A stretch of DNA of 64,000 bases from Scatosoma sp048465415 (GCA_048465415.1 DBFWLO010000021.1:1-64000), one strand, 5' to 3'. Positions 54,838 to 62,596 are shown, numbered from the stretch's first letter. A program made the numbers and translations. Notes: generated from the sequence alone by a model not told the origin.

Positions 54838-54877
54838 GGGCGGAGACGATTTTATTTTTAAGAAATTTGACAAAAAT

Positions 54878-55660
54878 TTATCCGAGCGCCATATCCATGA
54901 TCATCATCAGCGTAAAACCGAGCGCTACCCCCACCGTCGCGATATTGGAATGGGCGCCGCTCTGCGATTCGGGAATGAGTTCCTCCACCACCACGTAGAT
55001 CATCGCGCCCGCCGCGAAGGACAACAGATAGGGAAGTACGGGCAGGATCACGGACGAGAACAGCACCGTGACGAGCGCCGCCAGCGGTTCCACGACGCCG
55101 GAGAGCATGCCGTAGAAAAACGCCCGCCTCTTACCGCTGCCGTTCGCTTTCATGGGCATGGAGATGATGGCGCCTTCCGGAAAATTCTGCAATGCGATAC
55201 CGATCGACAGCGAAAACGCCGCCGCCACGGAGATTTCCTGTCCCGCCGCCAAGAGACCGGCGAATACCGCCCCCACCGCCATACCTTCCGGTACGTTATG
55301 GAGGGTGACGGACAAAAACAGCAGTTTGGATTTTCCCAGCGAGGATTTACGGCCTTCCGGCGTCTCGGAATCGAGATGCTGATGAGGGACGAGGGAGTCG
55401 AGCAACAGAAGAATGAGCATACCGCCGGCAAAGCCCACGGCCGCGGGCAGCCACTCGATCGTCCCACGCTCTCTGGCAAGCTCGACCGAGGGCAGGATCA
55501 GCGACCATATCGAGGCGGCGATCATGACGCCCGAAGCGAAGCCGAGCAATAATTTTTGTATTTTCGGATGGATCTCTTTCTTTAAAAGAAAGACCATCGC
55601 CGCCCCGAGGGACGTACCGAAAAAGGGCAATAAAATGCCGAGAGCGACCGTTCCGATCAT
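54878..55660 (-). CDS. ZIP-family metal transporter
   Basis: 260 aa from the ATG at 55660, with GGAGG 5 nt upstream. About eight TM helices; the metal site is in helices IV-V (SVTLHNVPEGMAVG and LQNFPEGAIISMPM, with His, Asn, Glu). A His-containing loop (LVPHQHLDSE) precedes. Close to the ZupT/GufA group importing zinc or other divalent ions. The promoter TTGACA-N17-TATAAT lies at about 55704-55732. Confidence 0.93.
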   Translation of the reverse strand: MIGTVALGILLPFFGTSLGAAMVFLLKKEIHPKIQKLLLGFASGVMIAASIWSLILPSVELARERGTIEWLPAAVGFAGGMLILLLLDSLVPHQHLDSETPEGRKSSLGKSKLLFLSVTLHNVPEGMAVGAVFAGLLAAGQEISVAAAFSLSIGIALQNFPEGAIISMPMKANGSGKRRAFFYGMLSGVVEPLAALVTVLFSSVILPVLPYLLSFAAGAMIYVVVEELIPESQSGAHSNIATVGVALGFTLMMIMDMALG

Positions 55661-55703
55661 ATCAGCCTCCGCTGCGGCGTTCAAAGCGCCGCATCTATCG
55701 TTT

Positions 55704-55732
55704 ATTATACCCGTTTTGGGATAAAATGTCAA
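55704..55732 (-). promoter_or_regulatory. Promoter of the ZIP transporter gene
   Basis: Minus strand TTGACA (about 55727-55732), 17-bp spacer, TATAAT (about 55704-55709). Confidence 0.75.
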
Positions 55733-55813
55733 CGCCGGAGTCGGAAAAATCGGCGAAAACGGAGTTTTTACTGAAATTATTTTTAATAAAATCAGAAAAA
55801 CGGCGAAAATCAG

Positions 55814-55842
55814 TTGACGGGATATCAAATATTTGCTATAAT
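55814..55842 (+). promoter_or_regulatory. tRNA-Val promoter
   Basis: TTGACG (55814-55819), 17-bp spacer, TATAAT (55837-55842), ending 16 nt before the tRNA. Confidence 0.85.
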
Positions 55843-55858
55843 AACGAAGCAAGATTTC

Positions 55859-55935
<77 letters not shown>

Positions 55936-55945
55936 TTTCTCTGCG

Positions 55946-55980
55946 GAGTCTCAAAGCACAAACGGCTTTGAGACTCTTTT
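55946..55980 (+). terminator. tRNA terminator
   Basis: GAGTCTCAAAG (55946-55956) and CTTTGAGACTC (55966-55976), an 11-bp perfect stem, then TTTT. Confidence 0.9.
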
Positions 55981-56103
55981 CCATTTTCCGCCGAAAGATA
56001 AACGGTACTTGTCTCCCCTTGCGGAAAAGAAACGTCTGCGGAGAGTATCCGCCGCACTCGCCGCGGTTTTAAAGCGAGCGGATCATCTTCCAAAATCCCA
56101 AAG

Positions 56104-56141
56104 CCCCCGACCTGACCGATTTCCGGCGCCGGGGGTTTTTT
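56104..56141. terminator. Hairpin after the ABC operon
   Basis: CCCCCG...CGGGGG with TTTTTT on the plus strand. It lies 13 bp after the permease stop on the minus strand, where the T-run is weaker (CTTTGGGATTTT). Possibly bidirectional. Confidence 0.6.
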
Positions 56142-56153
56142 AGAGGAGGTTTG

Positions 56154-56801
56154 TCACGACATGCGTCGTTTATAGATCCATAAAGAGAAACCTAAGGAGC
56201 CGCCGAAGGCTGCGGCAGCGAGTATGGGCAGGAGAATCAACAAGGCGGGAGTCGTAAGAACGGCGGCCGCACGTTCCAACAGCCCCTCGGAAACGGCGTC
56301 GATCAACGCCGCCCCTACCGAAAGGAGAAGCATGGGCACCATCGCCGCGAGCCGTGCTTTATAATATCCGAATTTGAAGTACATCGGATACTGAAACGCC
56401 AAAAGCAGCAGCAGAACGGACGCGAAAATCAAAAACTGCCCGCCGAGCCCGCCAAAAGATACGTTGAGAGAATACACGGCGTCTATTATACAGGAGAGAA
56501 AAAATGCCGCCGTGATCCCTGCAATCATCAAGAGCAGGGCAAACAAATACCGTCCCGCGACTACGTACCCTCTTTTGACAGGCAAAGAAGAATACAGCGT
56601 TTCCATGTCGTTTTTCTCGGCGATCGCAAAGGGATACGAGGTAATGAGAACGAGAGAAACGAGAATCAGCAAGGCGGGCATGGTGACCGATTTCAACGCG
56701 AAGCCCAGGACGATCCCCACCCCCGCCACGAGCGCCGTGCCCTTTAAATAGGGCTTTAACGTATACATATCCATAAAAACGAATGCGATTAATTTCTTCA
56801 T
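56154..56801 (-). CDS. ABC-2 type permease
   Basis: 215 aa, six hydrophobic segments (KGTALVAGVGIVLGFAL, ALLILVSLVLITSYPFA, LFALLLMIAGITAAFFL, LIFASVLLLLLAFQYPM and two more). Membrane subunit of a YtrA-type exporter, overlapping the ATPase gene by 4 bp. Substrate unknown; relatives respond to cell-wall-active peptides. Confidence 0.85.
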   Translation of the reverse strand: MKKLIAFVFMDMYTLKPYLKGTALVAGVGIVLGFALKSVTMPALLILVSLVLITSYPFAIAEKNDMETLYSSLPVKRGYVVAGRYLFALLLMIAGITAAFFLSCIIDAVYSLNVSFGGLGGQFLIFASVLLLLLAFQYPMYFKFGYYKARLAAMVPMLLLSVGAALIDAVSEGLLERAAAVLTTPALLILLPILAAAAFGGSLGFSLWIYKRRMS

Positions 56802-57658
56802 ATCCTACCTCCCATATTGAATCGTAAAACGATCTCGTCGAGATTTGCCATCTCCGCCGCACAGGAAGCGGGCAACGTTTTTAAAAGCGACCGTTCCGCC
56901 AGCGCGTCGAATCCGACGCTGTGTTCGCGGTAGCCGATCAATTTTTCCCGCTGCTGTTTCGTCAATTCTCCGATCCCGCCCTTGACGAGCACATATTTTT
57001 CCAGGAGCTCGTCTTTGGTACCCGTATACAAAATCTTGCCGTCGCCGATAAAGGTGATAAAATCCGCCGTTTTTTCGAGGTCGGAGGTGATATGCGTGGA
57101 AAAAAGGACGCTATGGTTTTCGTCTTCGATAAAATTCGAGAGGATTTCCATGAGCTCGCCGCGGGCAACGGCGTCCAGCCCGCTGGTCGGCTCGTCCAAA
57201 ATCAACAGCTCCGCATTGTGCGAAAGCGCCACGGCAATCATGAGCTTCATCTTCATGCCCCTGGAAAGCTCTTTGACCTTTTTCTCTTTTTCGAGACAAA
57301 ATTTATTCAGGAGAGCGAAAAATTTTTCGCCGTTCCATTGTCCGTAAAATTTGGAAAGTATCTTTTCGATCTCGGTCAGCCGCCATTCGTCCACGAAAAA
57401 AGTCTGATCCATCACGATACCGATTTTCTCCTTGATCTCCCGCTCGCAGGCGACGTTGTCCCGGCCGAAAATTTTGATTTCGCCGCCGTCGCGTTTCAGC
57501 ATGTTTAAAAGCAGTCTGATCGTCGTCGTTTTCCCTGCGCCGTTGGGCCCTATAAAGCCCATGATAAAGCCTTTCGGCAACTGGAAAGATACGTTTTTCA
57601 ACCGAAACGCACCTAAATTTTTAGTGAGATTTTTTACTTCGACCGCATATTCACTCAT
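56798..57658 (-). CDS. ABC transporter ATP-binding protein
   Basis: 286 aa. Walker A GPNGAGKTTT, signature LSRGMKMKLMIAVAL (LSxG), Walker B LLILDEPTSGLD, H-loop FSTHI. Partner of the ABC-2 permease. Overlaps the GntR gene by 8 bp, so all three are co-translated. Confidence 0.96.
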   Translation of the reverse strand: MSEYAVEVKNLTKNLGAFRLKNVSFQLPKGFIMGFIGPNGAGKTTTIRLLLNMLKRDGGEIKIFGRDNVACEREIKEKIGIVMDQTFFVDEWRLTEIEKILSKFYGQWNGEKFFALLNKFCLEKEKKVKELSRGMKMKLMIAVALSHNAELLILDEPTSGLDAVARGELMEILSNFIEDENHSVLFSTHITSDLEKTADFITFIGDGKILYTGTKDELLEKYVLVKGGIGELTKQQREKLIGYREHSVGFDALAERSLLKTLPASCAAEMANLDEIVLRFNMGGRI

Positions 57659-58034
57659 TTCCGTTCTCCTCGTACAGCGTTTTTAAAAGTTCGATCAGTT
57701 CGTCTTCCGTAACACCGCAAAGCCGCGAGGCTTCTATGGCGTTTTGAAGGTTCTCCTCCATGTATTTTAGCTTTTTTTCCTTTAACAGTTCGGGATTTTG
57801 GGGTTTTACGTAACAGCCTTTTCCCTGCACGTTCACCACGTATCCTTCCGATTCCAGATCCCCGTAAGCGCGCATCGTCGTGATGACGCTGATCTTTAAA
57901 TCCTTCGCCAAGACTCTGATCGAAGGCAAAGGATCCCCCTCTTTCATTCCTCCGCTCAGAATTTCATCTTTGATCTGCGCCTTCAACTGTTCGTAGATCG
58001 GCACTTTCGATTCGTTGGAAATTATTATCTTCAT
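57651..58034 (-). CDS. YtrA-type GntR regulator
   Basis: 127 aa. N-terminal winged helix (PIYEQLKAQIKDEILSGGMKEGDPLPSIRVLAKDLKISVITTMRAYGDLESEGYV) and a short helical tail, the YtrA subgroup that lacks a large ligand domain. First gene of the operon, likely its own repressor acting at 58044-58067. Confidence 0.95.
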   Translation of the reverse strand: MKIIISNESKVPIYEQLKAQIKDEILSGGMKEGDPLPSIRVLAKDLKISVITTMRAYGDLESEGYVVNVQGKGCYVKPQNPELLKEKKLKYMEENLQNAIEASRLCGVTEDELIELLKTLYEENGNE

Positions 58035-58043
58035 CTCGCTCCT

Positions 58044-58093
58044 ACTGTTTATATGTTTATTAACAGTATATACACTCTATACGAATTTGTCAA
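58044..58093 (-). promoter_or_regulatory. Promoter and operator of the GntR-ABC operon
   Basis: Minus strand TTGACA (58088-58093), 17-bp spacer, TATACT (58065-58070). ACTGTT (58044-58049) and AACAGT (58062-58067) form an exact inverted repeat with a 12-bp spacer at the -10 box and start site, a good fit to a GntR operator. No room for a long leader: ATG at 58034. Confidence 0.75.
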
Positions 58094-58151
58094 GGGAATT
58101 TTCAAAGATTTTGTGATTTTTTCTGAAAATATTTTTCCGGGCGGTCTACAC

Positions 58152-58190
58152 AAAAAAATCTCTCTCCCGGGGAGCCGGGGGAGAGATTTT
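58152..58190 (-). terminator. Original terminator of the GGGtGRT gene, now displaced
   Basis: AAATCTCTCTCCC.../...GGGAGAGATTT stem (58157-58190), T-run on the minus strand (58152-58158). It stands 25 bp after the displaced gene tail at 58215-58287, so it is inferred to be the native terminator. Confidence 0.75.
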
Positions 58191-58214
58191 GTATTTCTTT
58201 CTATAAAATGGGAT

Positions 58215-58287
58215 TTACTTTTTCATAGCCTCTTCGATCGCGACCGCAACAGCAACGGTTGCGCCGACCATGGGATTGTTGCCCATG
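58215..58287 (-). pseudogene. Displaced 3' end of the GGGtGRT gene
   Basis: 73 nt encode the last 23 residues and TAA of the GGGtGRT protein, ending EEAMKK, with no start codon. The intact gene (60659-61660) ends in the same peptide. The two tails differ at seven codons, all synonymous, while the first 27 nt (58261-58287 and 60705-60731) are identical. This is the signature of site-specific insertion inside a gene. Confidence 0.88.
58261..58287. repeat. Left copy of the 27-bp insertion repeat (att-like)
   Basis: Identical to 60705-60731. It begins within the GGGtGRT coding sequence at the MGNNPMVG codons. Homology stops abruptly at 58287/58288. Confidence 0.85.
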
Positions 58288-58587
58288 AAAGTTACTGATA
58301 CTTAAGCGTAATTATATGACATATTTAGACACTTGCGCGAAAAATTTCACAATTATCCCTAAATTTTGAAGCAATTTTACTACTATATCTCACGTAATTT
58401 TATGTAGCACTTTACTCAAATAGCTACGTGGCGGCTACATTTTTAGAGTTTTATCTAGTTTCCTTTGTGTAGCCAAATTTTTAACACCTACAAAAGTAAG
58501 TATATTGAGCAGTCTAATTCTCCAGCACATCACCCTATAATTGAGAAAGGAAGTTGAAGAACAGACACAATCAAAAAAATGCTACTT

Positions 58588-58788
58588 TTAGGATTTAGGC
58601 ATACAACTATTCGCTATTTGTAACGCTTCATTAAGAATTTTGAATTCATCTTCGCCGATAACAATTGCTTTTCCGCATCCAGTATTGATGGCCAAAGCTT
58701 CTCCCAGTGCAGCATTCTTTACTAAATCATCTGCACTATTAAGGAACACGTTTAATTCAATCTCTTGCTTGGAGTATTGAAAAAACAA
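58588..58788 (-). CDS. Small ORF, possibly antitoxin-like or decayed
   Basis: 66 codons from a TTG start. The C-terminal part (CGKAIVIGEDEFKILNEALQ) loosely recalls Phd/YefM antitoxin C-termini, but the N-terminal half does not, no good RBS is seen and no toxin gene is next to it. Coding status doubtful. Confidence 0.3.
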   Translation of the reverse strand: MFFQYSKQEIELNVFLNSADDLVKNAALGEALAINTGCGKAIVIGEDEFKILNEALQIANSCMPKS

Positions 58789-58993
58789 CTATTTGATTGC
58801 ACCGAGACTGAAATCGCTCTTTCCGAGATTATTAAAAAAATCGATCAAGCTGAAAATAATATTCTCACCGCTGTCGATAGTCTGTCAAATTCCGACGGCA
58901 GATAAAAGAACTTGTCACTCTAAAAACTTCACGTGACGCGGGAACTTTCAATAGAGATTGCGAACAATTTTATATACAACATCGCCTTCTCTA

Positions 58994-59022
58994 TTGACAT
59001 AAAATGGAAGAGGTGATATAAT
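58994..59022 (+). promoter_or_regulatory. Promoter of the insertion's cargo operon
   Basis: TTGACA (58994-58999), 17-bp spacer, TATAAT (59017-59022), both boxes at consensus. The RBS AAGGGA and ATG (59054) follow. Confidence 0.85.
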
Positions 59023-59053
59023 GTAAACAACTATAAATAAGGGAACTAAAAAA

Positions 59054-59815
59054 ATGACACTGGCGTTAATAGTGCTTATCATCTTTTTATTCGCCTGGAT
59101 ATTTGATTCAGCGAAACGGAATAAAAAGGAAGAAGAAGAAAAAAAAAGAACCATTACTAATGTAGCATTAGAAAAACAAATACGACTAGAGTGGGTAAAG
59201 AAAATCGACGAAGATCTGAAATCGGCAAAAACGGATTTGAATCCTTTCGATTTTCTCTTGTCTTTATATGAAAAGTATAATATGCCTGTCTATAGAGGCT
59301 TTGGCCCCACAAATGAGGAATTAAGAAAAGATTTCCTAAAGGAAGAAAAACACTTTGATATAGACTACAAATTTCACTTGAGTACCGCAGAATATGAACG
59401 TAAAAAAATCTCCAAAGAACATCCTGAGCTGAAATCGGAAGTCCCCTACATATTTTGTTATGAAGGCAAGAATACGAATGCGATGGAAATAAGCTATTGC
59501 TTTGTGGGTGAATATGCTCCCTTTGCTCCTAAGTACCATACTGAAAAAGATAATCTTCTTTATGAAGCTGACGGGGGGCGCTATGATTATCTAAGCGTTG
59601 TTGTTCCATACGACGGGACGCTTTATAACAGAGTTCGAGGCAATTACTATTCTCGTGTAAAATATATCGACCTTATTGAATTATTGACCAAAAAGTCCTT
59701 ATACGAACGAGGCTTTGTCCCCTCCCCCGATGGCATTCACGAATCCGCTTGGCAAGAGCGGGAAAAAGCGAATAAAGCTTATGACGAAAGAAAAAAGAAG
59801 TATCCGTGGTTATGA
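59054..59815 (+). CDS. Cargo protein 1: membrane-anchored protein of unknown family
   Basis: 253 aa. One N-terminal helix (LALIVLIIFLFAWIF) then a Lys/Glu-rich stretch (KRNKKEEEEKKR) and a cytoplasmic domain of about 215 residues, with aromatic-rich segments (MPVYRGFGPTNEEL, FVGEYAPFAPKYH, GRYDYLSVVVPYDGTLYN). The C-terminus is KYPWL. No family recognised. First gene of the cargo operon; overlaps the second by 4 bp. AT-rich codon use unlike the neighbours. Confidence 0.75.
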   Translation: MTLALIVLIIFLFAWIFDSAKRNKKEEEEKKRTITNVALEKQIRLEWVKKIDEDLKSAKTDLNPFDFLLSLYEKYNMPVYRGFGPTNEELRKDFLKEEKHFDIDYKFHLSTAEYERKKISKEHPELKSEVPYIFCYEGKNTNAMEISYCFVGEYAPFAPKYHTEKDNLLYEADGGRYDYLSVVVPYDGTLYNRVRGNYYSRVKYIDLIELLTKKSLYERGFVPSPDGIHESAWQEREKANKAYDERKKKYPWL

Positions 59816-60378
59816 AAAATAAATCTCGATTTTTATTCACATTAAGTGGTATTGTATGCCCCATTGTAGGAATTATCTTAGAAGAAAGCGCACTTAAAAG
59901 GCACAATGACGTATTAATGTGTTTTTCACTCCTTCTTCTCTTCTGGGGGTTGATAGTTGCCATTATTAGAATATTAGAGTATATATGTTGGAAAACAGGC
60001 ATTAAAGAAGTTAATTCTAACGGTATCAGTTTGGACATTGAGGTAATTGAGACAGCGATTAAAAGTTCTCCGTTGCTTGAAACGTTTTTTAAGGAAGGTA
60101 TAGGCAAAGAAAACTCACAACTCTCAATAGCTGAAAACGCACAAGTGCTAGAACTTCCTTCCTTAAAAGAACTAAAATGGAGCATTTTCTATTCAACCTT
60201 TTCCTCTTTTTACGATTCGCTTGAACATCTTGCCCTATTATATGTATATAAAATGAGCTATAACTCTGAAAAGCCCATTGTACTAAATTCGGAAGGGTAT
60301 TTGTTAAGCAGAATCAATCCCTTATCCGACTCTTACCAAAAACTTATTACAAAATATCCTTGGCTTATAAGTTTATAA
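59812..60378 (+). CDS. Cargo protein 2: two-TM protein of unknown family
   Basis: 188 aa from the ATG at 59812 (ATGA overlap with the previous stop); the GTG at 59806 is less likely. Two TM helices (FLFTLSGIVCPIVGIILEE; VLMCFSLLLLFWGLIVAIIRIL) and a cytoplasmic domain of about 125 residues. Four residues before its end it repeats KYPWL, the exact C-terminus of cargo protein 1. Co-translation suggests a two-component membrane complex. Confidence 0.75.
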   Translation: MKNKSRFLFTLSGIVCPIVGIILEESALKRHNDVLMCFSLLLLFWGLIVAIIRILEYICWKTGIKEVNSNGISLDIEVIETAIKSSPLLETFFKEGIGKENSQLSIAENAQVLELPSLKELKWSIFYSTFSSFYDSLEHLALLYVYKMSYNSEKPIVLNSEGYLLSRINPLSDSYQKLITKYPWLISL

Positions 60379-60380
60379 AG

Positions 60381-60413
60381 GCCCCCCATACTCTCTATAT
60401 GGGGGCTTTTTTT
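60381..60413 (+). terminator. Terminator of the cargo operon
   Basis: GCCCCCCATA / TATGGGGGC stem (60381-60406), then TTTTTTT. Confidence 0.9.
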
Positions 60414-60580
60414 GTTTACCTTCTTCCTATCCTCTGAAATTATTTCTTACGCAGAACAACCTTGAGCAGAAAGCGATGGTACCCCTCAAATAGTTTTTGC
60501 CTACATTTTCTTGTAGACAAGGTAAACCACTTGGCTACAAAATGGCTACATTGTAGCCACATTTAACCCAAAAAGGCACA

Positions 60581-60614
60581 AAAAAATCTCCTCGTCGGGA
60601 AACTGACGAGGAGA
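60581..60614 (-). terminator. Substitute terminator of the GGGtGRT gene
   Basis: TCTCCTCGTC (60587-60596) and GACGAGGAGA (60605-60614), 10-bp perfect stem, with T6 on the minus strand (60581-60586). Its sequence differs from the native hairpin at 58152-58190, though it does the same job. Confidence 0.85.
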
Positions 60615-60658
60615 AAATTGTGTTTTGTCTTACATTATACCACAATATATTGTGCTTT

Positions 60659-61660
60659 TTACTTTTTCATGGCTTCTTCGATCGCGACGGCGACAGCCAC
60701 CGTAGCGCCGACCATGGGATTGTTGCCCATGCCGATGAGGCCCATCATTTCCACGTGCGCGGGGACGGAGGAAGAGCCGGCGAACTGTGCGTCGGAATGC
60801 ATTCTGCCCATCGTATCCGTCATGCCGTAGGAGGCGGGACCGGCCGCCATATTGTCGGGATGCAGCGTTCTGCCCGTACCGCCGCCGGAAGCGACGGAGA
60901 AATATTTGACGCCGTTCTCGTTGCACCATTTTTTATAGATGCCCGCAACGGGGTGCTGGAACCTCGTGGGATTGGTGGAGTTACCCGTAATGGAAACGCC
61001 CACTTTTTCGAGCTTCATGATCGCCACGCCTTCGGGAACGTCGTCCGCACCGTAGCACTTGACTTTCGCTCTGGGACCGTCGGAAAACGCTTTTTCATAG
61101 AGCACGCGAACGGTTTCCGTCGAATGATCGAACTCCGTTTCCACGAACGTAAAGCCGTTGATTCTGGAAATGATATAAGCCGCGTCTTTTCCGAGGCCGT
61201 TCAAAATGACGCGAAGCGGATTTTTCCTCACTTTATTCGCGTTCTGCGCGATGGAAATAGCACCTTCCGCCGCGGCGAAAGATTCATGCCCCGCAAGGAA
61301 ACAGAAGCAATCCGTCTCTTCGGAAAGGAGCATCGCGCCGAGGTTGCCGTGGCCGAGGCCGACGAGTCTGTTCTGCGCGACGGAGCCGGGGATACAGAAC
61401 GCCTGCAAGCCGATCCCGATCGCGGCCGCAGCTTCCGCGGCTTTCTTGCAGCCTTTCTTGATCGCGACGGCCGCGCCGACCGTGTACGCCCAGACCGCGT
61501 TTTCAAAACAAATGGGCTGCGTGCCTCTGACGATTTTATCGCAATCGACGCCTTTACTGAGGCATATCTCCCGACATTCTTCGATGGAAGAAATACCGTA
61601 TTCCTTCAAAACGCCGTTGATTTTGTCGATTCTTCTCTCATAACCTTCAAATAATGACAT
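60659..61660 (-). CDS. GGGtGRT protein
   Basis: 333 aa. Conserved family of uncharacterised proteins named for the motif GGGTGRT (SVASGGGTGRTLHPDNMAAGP). Gly-rich repeats and several Cys (CFCF, GVDCD) suggest a cofactor or Fe-S link. The next gene upstream encodes a NifU-like scaffold, its usual partner. The last 23 codons and the terminator have been replaced by insertion DNA without changing the protein. Confidence 0.9.
   Translation of the reverse strand: MSLFEGYERRIDKINGVLKEYGISSIEECREICLSKGVDCDKIVRGTQPICFENAVWAYTVGAAVAIKKGCKKAAEAAAAIGIGLQAFCIPGSVAQNRLVGLGHGNLGAMLLSEETDCFCFLAGHESFAAAEGAISIAQNANKVRKNPLRVILNGLGKDAAYIISRINGFTFVETEFDHSTETVRVLYEKAFSDGPRAKVKCYGADDVPEGVAIMKLEKVGVSITGNSTNPTRFQHPVAGIYKKWCNENGVKYFSVASGGGTGRTLHPDNMAAGPASYGMTDTMGRMHSDAQFAGSSSVPAHVEMMGLIGMGNNPMVGATVAVAVAIEEAMKK
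60705..60731. repeat. Right copy of the 27-bp insertion repeat (att-like)
   Basis: Within the intact GGGtGRT gene; identical to 58261-58287. Confidence 0.85.
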
Positions 61661-61677
61661 TAGCTTGTCCTCCTCTA

Positions 61678-62388
61678 TTACTCTTTACGAGGGTCGATGA
61701 ACTTCACGGCGCCCTGTTCGGCAGTAAATCTGCCATAGTGCCCCATAGCCTTCTGATAAGCCTCGTTAGGCTCCATGCCTTTCTTGATAAAGTCGGTCAT
61801 CTTTCCGAGAGAAACAAACTCGTAACCGATCACCTCGTTATCGGCGTCCAAAGCGAGACGAGTCACGTAGCCTTCCGCCATTTCCAGATACCTTACGCCT
61901 TTTTGCAGCGTGGAGTACATCGTGCCAACTTGGGAACGATGCCCCTTACCGAGGTCTTCTAAACCTGCGCCGACGGGGAGACCGTCGTCGGAGAAAGCGG
62001 ACTGCGAACGCCCGTAAACGATTTGCAGGAACAATTCTCTCATCGCCGTATTGATCGCGTCGCACACAAGATCGGTGTTCAGCGCTTCCAAAGGCGTTTT
62101 GCCGGGCAGAACTTCGGCAGCCATCGCCGCGGAATGCGTCATACCGGAACAGCCGATCGTCTCGATCAAAGCCTCCTGAATGATACCCTGCTTGATGTTC
62201 AGGGTAAGTTTGCAGGCGCCCTGCTGAGGCGCGCACCAGCCCACGCCGTGCGTGAGGCCGCTGATGTCTCTGATCTCTTTCGCATGGATCCACTTTCCTT
62301 CTTCGGGAATAGCGGAATTTTCATGACGAGTAACGCCCGCGCCTTTCGCAACGCAGTACATCCGTTCAACATCTTGTGATATTGTCAT
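61678..62388 (-). CDS. NifU/IscU-like iron-sulfur scaffold protein, partner of GGGtGRT
   Basis: 236 aa from ATG at 62388 with GGAGG 8 nt upstream; the 102-residue longer frame is rejected. Cys residues in VGWCAPQQGACKLTLNIK and IGCSGMTHSAAMAAEVLPGKT are placed like those of NifU-like Fe-S scaffolds. Directly upstream of GGGtGRT (17 bp). Confidence 0.85.
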   Translation of the reverse strand: MTISQDVERMYCVAKGAGVTRHENSAIPEEGKWIHAKEIRDISGLTHGVGWCAPQQGACKLTLNIKQGIIQEALIETIGCSGMTHSAAMAAEVLPGKTPLEALNTDLVCDAINTAMRELFLQIVYGRSQSAFSDDGLPVGAGLEDLGKGHRSQVGTMYSTLQKGVRYLEMAEGYVTRLALDADNEVIGYEFVSLGKMTDFIKKGMEPNEAYQKAMGHYGRFTAEQGAVKFIDPRKE

Positions 62389-62464
62389 TGTGAAATTCCT
62401 CCAAAAAATTTTGTTTCCGAAATTATAGCTTACAATTCTCAATAAATGGATTAAAACCTTATAC

Positions 62465-62493
62465 AGTATAGCACATTCTTTCGAAAAATTCAA
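62465..62493 (-). promoter_or_regulatory. Promoter of the scaffold-GGGtGRT operon
   Basis: Minus strand TTGAAT (62488-62493), 17-bp spacer, TATACT (62465-62470). Confidence 0.7.
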
Positions 62494-62543
62494 CATCCGA
62501 AACGCTCTTTTTTTCCTTTTCTTAAAAAATTTTACAAGCGCTG

Positions 62544-62576
62544 ACAACTTTTCCGGCCTGCCACCGGAAAAGTTGT
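62544..62576. other. 13-bp perfect hairpin with no T-run
   Basis: ACAACTTTTCCGG (62544-62556) and CCGGAAAAGTTGT (62564-62576), 7-nt loop. Not a standard terminator on either strand. Lies between sigK and the scaffold promoter. Confidence 0.6.
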
Positions 62577-62596
62577 TTATACCTCCGCAAAAAAAG

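Larger units (their letters stand above)
58288..59053. other. Left, mostly non-coding part of the insertion
   Basis: AT-rich, many stops in all frames. Contains two TGGCTACA-type motifs (58432-58439, 58468-58475), the weak minus-strand ORF at 58588-58788, a 50-codon open stretch on the plus strand (58756-58905, ending AVDSLSNSDGR) that looks like a truncated gene end, and the strong promoter at 58994-59022. This is where a recombinase gene would be expected; only decay is seen. Confidence 0.5.
60379..60658. other. Right non-coding end of the insertion
   Basis: Contains three TGGCTACA-type motifs (60532-60539, 60543-60550, and inverted at 60552-60559) and two terminators facing each other. 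No ORF of note. Ends at the substitute tail of the GGGtGRT gene. Confidence 0.55.
58261..60731. mobile_element. Insertion with gene-restoring attachment sites (about 2.44 kb)
   Basis: Bounded by a 27-bp direct repeat (58261-58287 and 60705-60731). The inserted DNA is visibly AT-rich next to its GC-richer neighbours, carries two membrane-protein genes, and brings a substitute gene tail and a substitute terminator for the host gene. TGGCTACA motifs in both orientations sit near each end (58432-58439, 58468-58475, 60532-60539, 60543-60550, 60552-60559) and may be recombinase arm sites. No recombinase gene is present, so it is a remnant or depends on one elsewhere. Confidence 0.75.

Noticed and set aside
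58579..58623. Short plus-strand stretch ending GFRHTTIRYL and a stop, recalling the C-terminus of tyrosine recombinases
   Set aside because: Only 14 codons from the Met after upstream stops, the usual LGH is LGF, and the spacing to the Tyr is three residues short. It may be a decayed integrase end, but the match is too weak to report as a feature.
58756..58905. 50-codon open stretch on the plus strand in the insertion
   Set aside because: No good start or RBS, and no recognised family. Reported only as part of the non-coding left end.
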